Below, piece after piece: positions 1 through 6,747 of a stretch of 11,778 bases of DNA. Numbering within the stretch: the stretch's first letter is position 1; every line of letters starts with the position of its first letter. Under the pieces are notes generated by a model. It saw nothing but the letters and a program-made list of their open reading frames with translations, was not told where the DNA came from and ran no database searches. The translations under genes were made by a program, and so were the position numbers. Origin of the DNA: a bacterium (GTDB taxonomy: Bacteria; Babelota; Babeliae; Babelales; Babelaceae); the NCBI GenBank assembly GCA_021847535.1, contig JAJZMR010000066.1, forward strand, positions 1-11,778, written 5' to 3'.

Positions 1-5
1 CACTC

Positions 6-1142
6 GTGGCACCATATGCCTGTTCATCAAAAAGTGGCTCATTAGAATCACTCGATAAGCTTGCATCGCTCTTAAAAGAACATCCGGAAGCGCTTGAATG
101 CGTTATGGATACTTTATTATCATGCATCGAAAAGCAATGCATTAATGTTACGCCTGAGGTAAATAAATGTTTGCGAACCTATCATGAAATGGAAAAAAAT
201 ATTCTGTTGCCCGATGCTCAAACGTTACAAAAAAAGTTTTCAGCACTTGTTATCTGTTATTTTGATTTTCAATTAACTCCACTGGGAACGGTTGATTATT
301 ACACGCAAGATTATTTGGAAAGAACAAATCTGAAAACCTATATTTCCCTTGTTGCGCCATTTGTTAATTTTATAGGTATTTACACGATACTTCACTACAC
401 TATTAAGTATTTAGATGCAAAATATCAAGTCAAAGGGTTAACAAGTTCAGACAAAGATGAACATGGCATCTTAAAAGAAATAAGTAGCCCGATATTTAAA
501 ACAGTAGCATCGGCATTTTTCGTGCCAGAGATCCGTACAACAACAGATAAATTAACAAAATATGCACAAGAGACATGGCTGAGCTATTATGCAAAAACCA
601 CGAACAAAATGCATAAATCAACATATCCTGCCAAACAATCGAAAGAATCATTTGCAACTATACATGGTTATGAAAATGTTAAATGTATGTTCACGCCACT
701 TATTGAATATTGTGCGCATTTTAATCGCTATCATGCAGCCGGCTTAACAATTGCGCGGGGATATATGTTTGAAGGCGATTTAGCTTATGGACGTAAGCTT
801 GCCTACGCTCTTGCTGGAGAAATCAGCATGCAAAATAAAAATTCTATCTGGCGCGTTGTGGAAATACATGGGTCATCACTCGTTAACCTGAATTTGGACA
901 AAGTTCTTGGCGATTGCTTGGAATTCGGACCTGCAGTCCTTGTCATCAACAATCTTGATTGGATTTATACACAAAAAGAGGTAAAGCCTGAAGTTTATAG
1001 CCATATCATTAACAAGCTTGCAAAATATTTGAGTCACGATTGTACATCTCCGATCATTGTTATCGCCACATCAAAGGATCACAACTGTATCGACCCGGTC
1101 ATGCTTGAAGCACAGAAACTTGAGCTCATTAAACTAGCTTAG
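6..1142 (+). CDS. FtsH-like AAA-domain protein with degenerate ATPase motifs (5' end probably outside the window)
   Basis: The reading frame is open to the window edge, so the GTG at 6 is only the first visible start and the gene is probably 5'-partial. Residues about 113-136 form a hydrophobic, probably membrane segment. Residues 221-272 follow the FtsH/proteasomal AAA pattern from the G-x-E-x-V-K entry (GYENVK) to the A-L-A-G-E helix. The Walker A loop reads GDLAYGRK (257-264) instead of GPPGTGKT, so the catalytic Lys is Arg and the Thr is Lys. Walker B reads VLVINNLD (311-318), with Asn-Asn replacing Asp-Glu. Sensor 1 is ATS (354-356) rather than ATN. The following D-P-x-x-L keeps the family shape but the R-P-G-R-F arginine finger is replaced by EAQKLEL, and the protein ends there without a lid domain. 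I infer a non-hydrolysing pseudo-ATPase, perhaps a scaffold or partner of another AAA protein, or a decaying gene. Its stop overlaps the rpiB stop by 4 nt. Confidence 0.72.
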   Translation: MAPYACSSKSGSLESLDKLASLLKEHPEALECVMDTLLSCIEKQCINVTPEVNKCLRTYHEMEKNILLPDAQTLQKKFSALVICYFDFQLTPLGTVDYYTQDYLERTNLKTYISLVAPFVNFIGIYTILHYTIKYLDAKYQVKGLTSSDKDEHGILKEISSPIFKTVASAFFVPEIRTTTDKLTKYAQETWLSYYAKTTNKMHKSTYPAKQSKESFATIHGYENVKCMFTPLIEYCAHFNRYHAAGLTIARGYMFEGDLAYGRKLAYALAGEISMQNKNSIWRVVEIHGSSLVNLNLDKVLGDCLEFGPAVLVINNLDWIYTQKEVKPEVYSHIINKLAKYLSHDCTSPIIVIATSKDHNCIDPVMLEAQKLELIKLA

Positions 1143-1597
1143 TAGCTATCTATAAGGGCAAGTCTTTCAGCATACCTACCACCTTTAAAAGAAGCATTGA
1201 GCCAAGCAGATACGATATCTAACATTTCTGCTTGGCTGACATAATCTGCAGGAATTACTAATACATTACAGTTGTCATCTTCTTGTGCTTGGCAAGCAGT
1301 GACAGGGTTCCACGCAACGCATGCAAAAATCCCTTTAAATCGATTCGCAGTGATAGCCATGCCATTGCCACTTCCACAAAATAAAATTGCTCGATCTAAA
1401 GAATCTTGTGTGAGCTTTTTTATCGCCTGATGGGCAAAATGAGGATAGTCTGACCGCTCATTGGTGAAAGCGCCAACGTCAAGCCATACTATACGTTCTT
1501 TAATTGTTTGCAAGGGCGGGTCGCGATGAATAAGATACTCTTTGAGCTCAAATCCACGATGATCAGATGCAACAACAATTTTTTTTATCGATTCCAT
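1139..1597 (-). CDS. rpiB: Ribose-5-phosphate isomerase B
   Basis: This cytoplasmic enzyme interconverts ribulose 5-phosphate and ribose 5-phosphate in the non-oxidative pentose phosphate pathway. The protein is 152 aa, normal for RpiB/LacAB. It shows the N-terminal SDHRGFELK (11-19; usual SDHAGFELK) and the active-site loop ILFCGSGNGM (71-80) with the catalytic thiol Cys74. A-N-R-F-K-G-I follows, and the phosphate-binding GGRYAER (139-145; usual GGRHxRR) lies near the C-terminus. The stretch normally reading EHNDANVL is EDDNCNVL (106-113), so the His that assists ring opening in E. coli RpiB (His99) appears to be Asp107. I chose the ATG at 1597 because AAAGGA sits five bases upstream; a TTG at 1612 would add five residues and has no better site. 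It diverges from the Lol permease remnant and converges on the AAA gene. Confidence 0.93.
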   Translation of the reverse strand: MESIKKIVVASDHRGFELKEYLIHRDPPLQTIKERIVWLDVGAFTNERSDYPHFAHQAIKKLTQDSLDRAILFCGSGNGMAITANRFKGIFACVAWNPVTACQAQEDDNCNVLVIPADYVSQAEMLDIVSAWLNASFKGGRYAERLALIDSY

Positions 1598-1696
1598 AAA
1601 AATCCTTTGCAAAAAACAATTGACCCTCCCTTAATCTAAAAAAAGAAGCTATACTTGCACAAGAGAAGAAGAATTTTATTATTAAAGGCATTTTTC

Positions 1697-2889
1697 ATGA
1701 TGAAGCTTATAGTAAAACTTGCATTGGCACAGGTTTTTAATACATCGCAGCAAAAATCACTCTCTATTATGGTCAAATTATCGTACATAGCACTGACCAT
1801 TGGTAGCTTTGCATTGACACTTGTCGTTGGCATTATGAACGGGTTTCAAAAAGAAACTTCCAAAAAGCTGCAAGGGATCCATGCAGATATTATCATGAAA
1901 AGTTCAACAGGCGCCCTCGATTATAAAAAGCTTATTGAAGTCATTAATCATGAATTTATCCATGATGTTAAAGCTACAAGCCCTCAGGCAATCGCGCACG
2001 CCCTCATTACAAATCAAGAACAGACCTTATTTTCTCCGCTTTCTCTTTGCATAGGAATCGATCCTACACATGAACCACAGGTAACCACCCTCTTTAATAC
2101 CCTCTGTAACTCACAAAATAAGGGTGGCCAAATCGCAGACAAAAATATTCTTATTGGAGTAACAGCTGCACGAACACTTGCTTTGAAAGAAGGTGATCTG
2201 GTAAACATTCTCTATTTACCGGAAGAGCTGCAATCGAAGAAAATTACTCTGCAAGAATCTAGCGCACGCATCGGTGGGACATTCAAAACCGGCATAGAAG
2301 AATTTGATACATCGATTATTTTTTGTAATCTTGATTTTTTCCAAGAGCTCTTTACCTCTATTGATGTTTCGCAAATTGTCATTAAATGTCACAAAGATGT
2401 TGATATAGACCATTGTGTACAACGGCTGAAAGCACGCTTTCAAGATCTTGAAATTTACACCTGGAAAGATCTTTATCCCGCTCTTGTTTCCGCTCTTGAA
2501 CTTGAAAAGTATGCAGCATTTATTATTTTGACTCTGTGTGCTCTTATTGCTGCGATAAATTGCATGGCACTTATTTTTATGTAACATTAGGTATGTCTGA
2601 AAATGCTATCAGCTCTATTTTTATTCTTATCGGTTCTGTTATCACACTAGGCGCAACGGCTTCAGGTATTATGGGGGCCATTATAGTTGGATATTTTATT
2701 CAAAAATATCCACTCATAACACTGCCAGATGCCTACTATGTTGAACATATTCCCGTTAGTTTTGATATCGGCCTTATAGCCGCTGTTTTTACAACATTAA
2801 TGATTTTAGGCTTTTTTGCATCACTCATTCCATCCAGACGCATTCAAACCTTTTCAGTTGCGCATCTTTTAAAATTTGGAGCAGAATAA
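1697..2889 (+). pseudogene. LolC/LolE-type lipoprotein-release permease, broken by a frameshift and small deletion near 2582
   Basis: LolC/E proteins pair with the ATPase LolD to lift lipoproteins out of the inner membrane. The first part (ATG 1697, AAAGG at 1684-1688) carries the family's N-terminal basic segment, TM1 ending in VVGIMNGFQKE, a large periplasmic domain and TM2, then stops at 2582-2584. The remainder lies in the -1 frame: it resumes around 2590 with TLGMSENAISSIF, followed by TM3, TM4 and the C-terminal S-x-x-P-x-R motif, ending at 2889. Family members have about twelve more residues between TM2 and the L-G motif (a conserved cytoplasmic stretch with K-x-x-D-I-A-x-L). These are missing here, so the lesion looks like a deletion of roughly 30-40 nt that is not a multiple of three. 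Rejoined length is about 395 aa, close to normal. Which paralogue it is, and whether it is functional as two fragments, cannot be told; loss of function is most likely. Confidence 0.82.
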
Positions 2890-2890
2890 T

Positions 2891-3946
2891 ATGCACAGCA
2901 ATCGTATGCGCATGCGCTCATGGCCCCTTTTTAACAAGCGCATTTTTCTGCGGACTGATCTTAATACAAACCAAGACCCCTTTCTGTTTACTGAAAGTTT
3001 AAAATTTAAAGGCCTTCTTGCAACCCTTGCTTGGATCAAAAAAAGTGGCGGGCGAGTAACCCTTGTAACTCATAAAGGCAGACCTCATGGTTTTGAATCA
3101 AATCTTTCTACACAGCCACTTGCACATTTTTTTAATGAACGGGGCTTTTCATGCATCTATACAACACCTGAAGACATAACCACCGTCATAAACGGTGATT
3201 ATGATATTATTTTACTTGAAAATATACGATTTTATCGGGAGGAATACAGCAATTCCCTTGATTTTGCAAAAAAAATAACGACCCATTGCACCTACTTTGT
3301 AGAAGATGGCTTTGGTGTGCTCGAACGCAATGAAACATCCATCACAACAGCAGCACGTCTTTTTACACAGGAAAACCGTTCGATCGGGCTTCATGTTGAA
3401 GATGAGCTTAATCACTTACAACAGATAAAAACAGATCCCCAAAAACCATATCTTATTATCTTGGCAGGAGCAAAAGGTGTGGAAAAGTTACCCATTCTTT
3501 ATAATTTTTTTGACAAAGCGACACACATCGCCCTCGGCCCAGCCGTTAGTGAAGTTGCGCAATTGCCCGATTTTTTATCGATAGCAAAAAAACATTCTAT
3601 CCACGTCATGCTCCCAAGAGACTTCATTTACTATAAGAATAGACCTGCAAGCATAGGCCCACACACGGTCGCGCTTTGGAAGCCTATTATCCAACAGATG
3701 CGTACTATTGTTTATAATGGTATGATGGGCTTTTCTGACGAGCCAGAAACAGTTGTGTCCACCCGGGAAATTTTAAACCTCTGCGCAACAAATGTGGATG
3801 CTCACACGATTATAGCAGGCGGCGACACCACCACGGCTGCGCAACAATGGCATATAACAGGCCCTCAAACATTTTTTTCAACGGGCGGCGGAACAACCCT
3901 AGCCTACCTAGGGGGCCTGCCCTTACCTGGCCTTGAAGTCATCTAA
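2891..3946 (+). CDS. pgk: Divergent phosphoglycerate kinase
   Basis: PGK transfers phosphate between 1,3-bisphosphoglycerate and ADP in glycolysis, in the cytoplasm. At 351 aa it is shorter than the usual 385-415. Recognisable blocks in order are RTDLN (21-25; usual RxDFN), THKGRP (60-65; usual SHLGRP), LLENIRF (108-114), the substrate-side stretch EDGFGVLERNETS, LAGAKGVEKL (usual GGAKVSDKI), AGGDTTTAA and the ATP-side STGGGTTLAYLGG-x-LPG. Changes at normally invariant points include Lys38 where the catalytic Arg (R38 in yeast numbering) is expected, GPAV for GGGM, and GMMG for GPMG. Function may be kept with altered kinetics. The ATG at 2891 is chosen because GGAG at 2878-2881 precedes it; it follows the permease stop by 1 nt, so translation of the two was probably coupled. 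Confidence 0.9.
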   Translation: MHSNRMRMRSWPLFNKRIFLRTDLNTNQDPFLFTESLKFKGLLATLAWIKKSGGRVTLVTHKGRPHGFESNLSTQPLAHFFNERGFSCIYTTPEDITTVINGDYDIILLENIRFYREEYSNSLDFAKKITTHCTYFVEDGFGVLERNETSITTAARLFTQENRSIGLHVEDELNHLQQIKTDPQKPYLIILAGAKGVEKLPILYNFFDKATHIALGPAVSEVAQLPDFLSIAKKHSIHVMLPRDFIYYKNRPASIGPHTVALWKPIIQQMRTIVYNGMMGFSDEPETVVSTREILNLCATNVDAHTIIAGGDTTTAAQQWHITGPQTFFSTGGGTTLAYLGGLPLPGLEVI

Positions 3947-3953
3947 AAACGTC

Positions 3954-4118
3954 TTATTTACTCTGAGGAAACCACTTATCTTGTAAAAAATTTCCCATGC
4001 TTGAACCTTTATTACGCATTTTTTCTTCTCGCTTATCTAAATGCTCAACGTCTTTCCGGCTATTTTTACCTTTTGATTCTTCAAAAAAAGATTTTTTATT
4101 TTTTTTAACTAATTTCAT
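3954..4118 (-). CDS. Small basic protein of unknown function (54 aa)
   Basis: This short frame begins with ATG at 4118 and ends with TAA at 3954. It starts MKLVKKNKKSFFEES, is rich in Lys/Arg and Glu, looks soluble and helical in the middle (DVEHLDKREEKMRNK) and ends with FLQDKWFPQSK. I recognise no family. It is supported as a real gene by a GGAG Shine-Dalgarno nine bases before the ATG and by a good promoter at 4153-4182, which overlaps the stop of the transporter gene upstream. It runs in the same direction as that transporter, 60 nt downstream of it, and nearly abuts the convergent pgk (7-nt gap). The charge suggests a nucleic-acid or ribosome contact, but this is only a guess. Confidence 0.62.
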   Translation of the reverse strand: MKLVKKNKKSFFEESKGKNSRKDVEHLDKREEKMRNKGSSMGNFLQDKWFPQSK

Positions 4119-4152
4119 ACCTTAACTCTCCATTTTTTTATATTACACTTTA

Positions 4153-4182
4153 AGTATATTTTAAAGACAATTATAATATCAA
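4153..4182 (-). promoter_or_regulatory. Sigma70-type promoter for the 54-aa gene
   Basis: On the minus strand TTGATA (4182-4177), an 18-nt spacer and TATACT (4158-4153) match the -35/-10 consensus 5/6 each. The start would fall near 4146, giving a leader of about 28 nt that contains the GGAG ribosome site. The -35 overlaps the stop codon of the upstream transporter. Confidence 0.55.
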
Positions 4183-5084
4183 GAGTTTTTATACGATTTT
4201 TTTTGCCCTGTATAAAAAATAAGAAGTCCAAGAAATATCACACATCCACCAAGCACGAGTGTCGGCGTCACCTGTTCACCTAAAAAAATATAGGCAAATA
4301 ATGCCACCAAAAGAGGGATCAAAAAACCCGCAAGAGAAATGAGCGTTGCTGAATGATGCTTAAGGCTGTAGGCATACAAAGTGTAGCCGATGATATTACC
4401 CCCTAAGACGGTAAAAGCGAAAGCTCCTAAAAAGTGGGGATATGACGCGATATTATAGACATGCATTTGCCTGGTATAGCCTGCAAGCATTAAAGAAAAA
4501 AAGCCTGCTATAACTTGCACTAAGGCATTAATTTGGATAGGCGTATAATGTTTATTACGTAACAAAATTTGAACTAATATCCATCCATAACGACTCATAA
4601 TAACGGCGGTTAAAATAGCTATTTCAGGGTATGATAGCGAGCCTAAAAATTCATAACCCTGCTCAGAGGATGTTCTAGAAAAAAGAACGAGCAAGGCGCC
4701 CAAAAATCCAACGGCCATACCCAGCATTTTATGCATAGTTAATTTTTCATTAAAAAAGCAATAAACAAGAAATGCCGTTATAAAAGGGTCAACGCTTCCT
4801 AAAAGAGATTGCTTGCTGGCAGGCATATGCTTAAGCGACCAAGCTTTCAAAAGCGAAGGGATAAAAGTGGTGCATGCTGCAATAAGTAACAACGTGTATC
4901 TGTCTTGCTTGATACGCGCATACATTAATTTTTCAGTCTGATGCCAGTGGTACGCCATAAGAAGAAAGCCGGAAATCAACATGCGTAAAGCAACAAAAAA
5001 TTCAGCTGAAATGCTGGTAAGTATATATTTATTACAGACGATACCGCCAGCAAGAAAAAGGTATGCGAAAAAAATATCGAACAT
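4179..5084 (-). CDS. EamA/DMT-family inner-membrane transporter, about 10 TM segments
   Basis: The protein (301 aa from the ATG at 5084) is almost entirely hydrophobic helices in two homologous halves, the EamA pattern of the drug/metabolite transporter superfamily. The first half carries the typical ...ALRMLISGFLL... and A-x-x-x-x-S-L-K-H-M-P-A-S-x-x-S-L-L motif with P-F-x-T-A-F-L-V-Y and L-x-E-K-L-T. The second half repeats it as Y-A-Y-S-L-K-H-H-S-A-T-x-x-S-L, ...P-L-x-x-x-x-x-A-Y-I-F-L-G-E-x-V-T. Members export or import amino acids, nucleotide-related or other small metabolites; the substrate cannot be read from sequence. Two adjacent ATGs exist (5087 and 5084); AAGGA at 5093-5089 gives usable spacing only to the second. 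It follows the cysteine-rich gene by about 42 nt. A TATACT -10 candidate at 5126-5121 has only a weak -35, so co-transcription is plausible. Confidence 0.88.
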   Translation of the reverse strand: MFDIFFAYLFLAGGIVCNKYILTSISAEFFVALRMLISGFLLMAYHWHQTEKLMYARIKQDRYTLLLIAACTTFIPSLLKAWSLKHMPASKQSLLGSVDPFITAFLVYCFFNEKLTMHKMLGMAVGFLGALLVLFSRTSSEQGYEFLGSLSYPEIAILTAVIMSRYGWILVQILLRNKHYTPIQINALVQVIAGFFSLMLAGYTRQMHVYNIASYPHFLGAFAFTVLGGNIIGYTLYAYSLKHHSATLISLAGFLIPLLVALFAYIFLGEQVTPTLVLGGCVIFLGLLIFYTGQKKSYKNS

Positions 5085-5126
5085 CATATCCTTAAGAGAA
5101 TGTAATAGACCTTAAGGACAAGTATA

Positions 5127-5654
5127 TTAAAAAATCGGGCAAAAACCTAAAAAACATGCACCTCGTGCAAAAATCTGCATATCTTCAAGATGGGTATCTT
5201 GTTTATCATAAACTAAGACCCCATGATTACCATGCTTAACCGGGAACCGATGGTACCCAAGCTCACGAACATCTAATTGATGAGCTATGTCATCTAAATA
5301 ATCATGCGCTTTTTTACAGCCCCCTTGAACAGCACACTGGTTGACTGAACGAACTTTCTTATTAAAGGAATTTTCTTTCATGAAATCAGTAAAATGGTCA
5401 GGGTCATCCCACAAAGATGCTTGCTGTTGATGCTCCGCTCTATTGTAACCAGCAACACCCTTAAAACAATTAAAATCTGGGTTATCGATAAAAAAAGCGG
5501 CCTTAGGGATATCAAAACAGTTCTGATGGCACAGTTCGTACAAAACAAATTCAGAAAGATTTTCAGTTCCATGAAGAGCTAAAATTTTTTCTGGTAATGC
5601 GCTCAAAGAGAGTAAGACTTGACTATTCCGGGATAGATTTTGTGTATTCTTCAT
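5127..5654 (-). CDS. Cysteine-rich protein of unknown function (175 aa)
   Basis: I do not recognise this family. The ATG at 5654 is preceded by AAGG with six-base spacing; an in-frame ATG at 5684 would add ten residues and lies within the leader of the predicted promoter. The protein has no signal peptide or clear membrane helix. It contains seven cysteines at residues 42, 46, 63, 107, 113, 167 and 172, which form a C-x3-C pair, a C-x5-C pair and a C-x4-C pair near the C-terminus, together with many His (for example HGNHG, 141-145). This pattern would fit metal binding or disulfides but lacks a known zinc-finger or ferredoxin spacing. Other recurring features are FFIDNPDFNCFKGV (54-67) and the very hydrophobic tail ACFLGFCPIF. 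It heads a run of three minus-strand genes with the transporter and the 54-aa gene. Confidence 0.75.
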   Translation of the reverse strand: MKNTQNLSRNSQVLLSLSALPEKILALHGTENLSEFVLYELCHQNCFDIPKAAFFIDNPDFNCFKGVAGYNRAEHQQQASLWDDPDHFTDFMKENSFNKKVRSVNQCAVQGGCKKAHDYLDDIAHQLDVRELGYHRFPVKHGNHGVLVYDKQDTHLEDMQIFARGACFLGFCPIF

Positions 5655-5696
5655 GGAAATCCTTCTTAAAAAGGGGTTACGCACATCTTACTTGGT

Positions 5697-5726
5697 AGTG
5701 TAGCAATGAATAATTACAAAAATCAA
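5697..5726 (-). promoter_or_regulatory. Probable promoter for the cysteine-rich protein gene
   Basis: On the minus strand TTGATT (5726-5721), an 18-nt spacer and TACACT (5702-5697) resemble -35 and -10 boxes. A start near 5690 would give a leader of about 36 nt with AAGG at its end. Confidence 0.42.
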
Positions 5727-5793
5727 ATTTCTGTGATTATTGCGTAATAAAGCCTTTTTTGAAGGTTCCATGAAGAATGTTATAAGTTTTTTT

Positions 5794-5820
5794 GGCCCCG
5801 CAGAAATTTTTAAAGGGGCT
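5794..5820 (-). other. Inverted repeat just past the 5831-6499 gene
   Basis: GCCCC (5795-5799) and GGGGC (5815-5819), plus a G-T pair outside, can form a 5-6 bp stem with a 15-nt loop, ten bases after the stop codon of the minus-strand gene. On the minus strand the stem is followed by seven A rather than U, so it is not a standard intrinsic terminator; it may only protect the 3' end or be chance. Confidence 0.3.
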
Positions 5821-5830
5821 TATTCTGTTC

Positions 5831-6499
5831 TTACCGATTCTGCTCCAGCCCCTCAACGGCTGATGATACAACCCTGTCTATCGCCTCCTGTTGTTTAACC
5901 TGCAGCTTTTCTGCCATTTTTGCTGCATGCGCCTCAATTAGTTGTTTTGCCCTGTCTAAATCATTCTGTGATAAACTTTTGAAAAATCGATAAAAATCAG
6001 CTCGGATCCAAGGGTCAGAGTAAATCTTATCCCTCAAATCGAGTTCATCAAATGCTTTTAAGGCGTCTTCTTGAGAAATATTTTTGATAACAGCATCTGA
6101 GTGCATTTTACTATAGGCCAAATATGTTACGCCACCGACTACAAATGCCGTAAATATCGGATGTTTTTTTGCAAAATCAACTGTTTGGCTGCCAATATTG
6201 TAACCCAAAGCTGCAAGATCCGTCACTACTGAGAAAGACGGTTTAACCGTATATTTATAAAGGCTGCTATGAGTAAGAGCATTCAAACTTTGGCGTATTA
6301 CAGGTACACTTTGGCGTATTACAGGTACACTTTGGCGTATTACAGGTACAAGGTACGCACTAAGTTTCTTTTTTTTCACCTTAACAAGCCCCCCTTGGGA
6401 AAACCCTGTTGGAGAAAAGCAAGCATTTTCATGCTCACAGGCAGAAATCATGCCTGCGGCTAAGGCAGTGTATAAAGCTACCATTTTATATATTTTCAT
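5831..6499 (-). CDS. Exported protein with one membrane segment and VPVIRQS repeats, function unknown (222 aa)
   Basis: No family recognised. The ATG at 6499 has a GGGGG ribosome site seven bases upstream; the frame stays open to 6625 but that extension would contain the TTGACA promoter box, so the shorter start is preferred. Residues 1-20 are a signal sequence (MKIYKMVALYTALAAGMISA) followed by Cys21; ISAC is an acceptable though imperfect lipobox, so this may be a lipoprotein. Residues 51-71 are three exact copies of VPVIRQS. A second hydrophobic helix is at 113-128 (PIFTAFVVGGVTYLAY). The C-terminal 85 residues are charged and helical (DLDRAKQLIEAHAAKMAEKLQ), likely coiled coil. The layout (export signal, short hydrophobic helix, charged helices) resembles the 9367-9951 protein in general build only; no sequence similarity was seen. 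Confidence 0.72.
   Translation of the reverse strand: MKIYKMVALYTALAAGMISACEHENACFSPTGFSQGGLVKVKKKKLSAYLVPVIRQSVPVIRQSVPVIRQSLNALTHSSLYKYTVKPSFSVVTDLAALGYNIGSQTVDFAKKHPIFTAFVVGGVTYLAYSKMHSDAVIKNISQEDALKAFDELDLRDKIYSDPWIRADFYRFFKSLSQNDLDRAKQLIEAHAAKMAEKLQVKQQEAIDRVVSSAVEGLEQNR
6287..6349 (-). repeat. Three exact 21-bp tandem repeats inside a coding region
   Basis: Units at 6287-6307, 6308-6328 and 6329-6349 are identical, and 21 bp keeps frame, giving VPVIRQS three times. Perfect identity at the DNA level, including third codon positions, points to recent slipped-strand or recombination expansion rather than old conserved structure. A short fragment (AGGTAC) of the unit recurs just beyond the array, at 6351-6356. 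Confidence 0.97.
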
Positions 6500-6561
6500 A
6501 AAGAATCCCCCTATTAATATATTTTTTATTTTTAAAGTCCCTATTATTACTGTTAATATAT

Positions 6562-6589
6562 AGAGTAAACTATTGAGCTTTTTTGTCAA
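6562..6589 (-). promoter_or_regulatory. Probable promoter for the 5831-6499 gene
   Basis: A perfect -35 box TTGACA lies at 6589-6584 on the minus strand. The -10 is less clear: TACTCT (6567-6562, 16-nt spacer) or TCTATA (6564-6559, 19-nt spacer). The -35 overlaps the left arm of the inverted repeat 6588-6597/6693-6702. Confidence 0.45.
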
Positions 6590-6702
6590 TACCATAGCAA
6601 CAACAACGCTATAGAGGCCAATCAAAGCATTTTACGCCTCCAAATGACCCAAATCGACAAGAAAAGCCATCTGCTTGCCATAAAAATGATCTCTATGGTA
6701 TT
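6588..6702. repeat. Separated 10-bp inverted repeat in a divergent promoter region
   Basis: AATACCATAG (6588-6597) and CTATGGTATT (6693-6702) are exact inverse complements with 95 bp between them. The left arm overlaps the minus-strand -35 box and the right arm overlaps the plus-strand -10 box. The rest of 6500-6747 holds no gene. The arms could be two half-sites or two equal operator copies for one regulator; this is inference. Confidence 0.55.
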
Positions 6703-6704
6703 TT
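6675..6704 (+). promoter_or_regulatory. Probable extended -10 promoter for the kinase-like lipoprotein gene
   Basis: TTGCCA (6675-6680), an 18-nt spacer and TATTTT (6699-6704) fit -35/-10 boxes. TGG immediately before the -10 gives the TGn extended -10 motif. Transcription would start near 6711, about 37 nt before the ATG at 6748. Confidence 0.42.
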
Positions 6705-6747
6705 GATAGCAGATACGACTATACGTTCTTTTAAACCCCGTAATATA

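Noticed and set aside
2216..2587. 123-codon minus-strand frame over the Lol permease
   Set aside because: It lies opposite a clear family match and its protein has no family character or ribosome site.
2570..2590. Programmed frameshift in the Lol permease
   Set aside because: The phase does not suit a slippery site, and conserved residues would still be missing after the shift.
5688..5771. 27-codon minus-strand frame between two genes
   Set aside because: No Shine-Dalgarno, and it covers the predicted promoter of the cysteine-rich protein gene.
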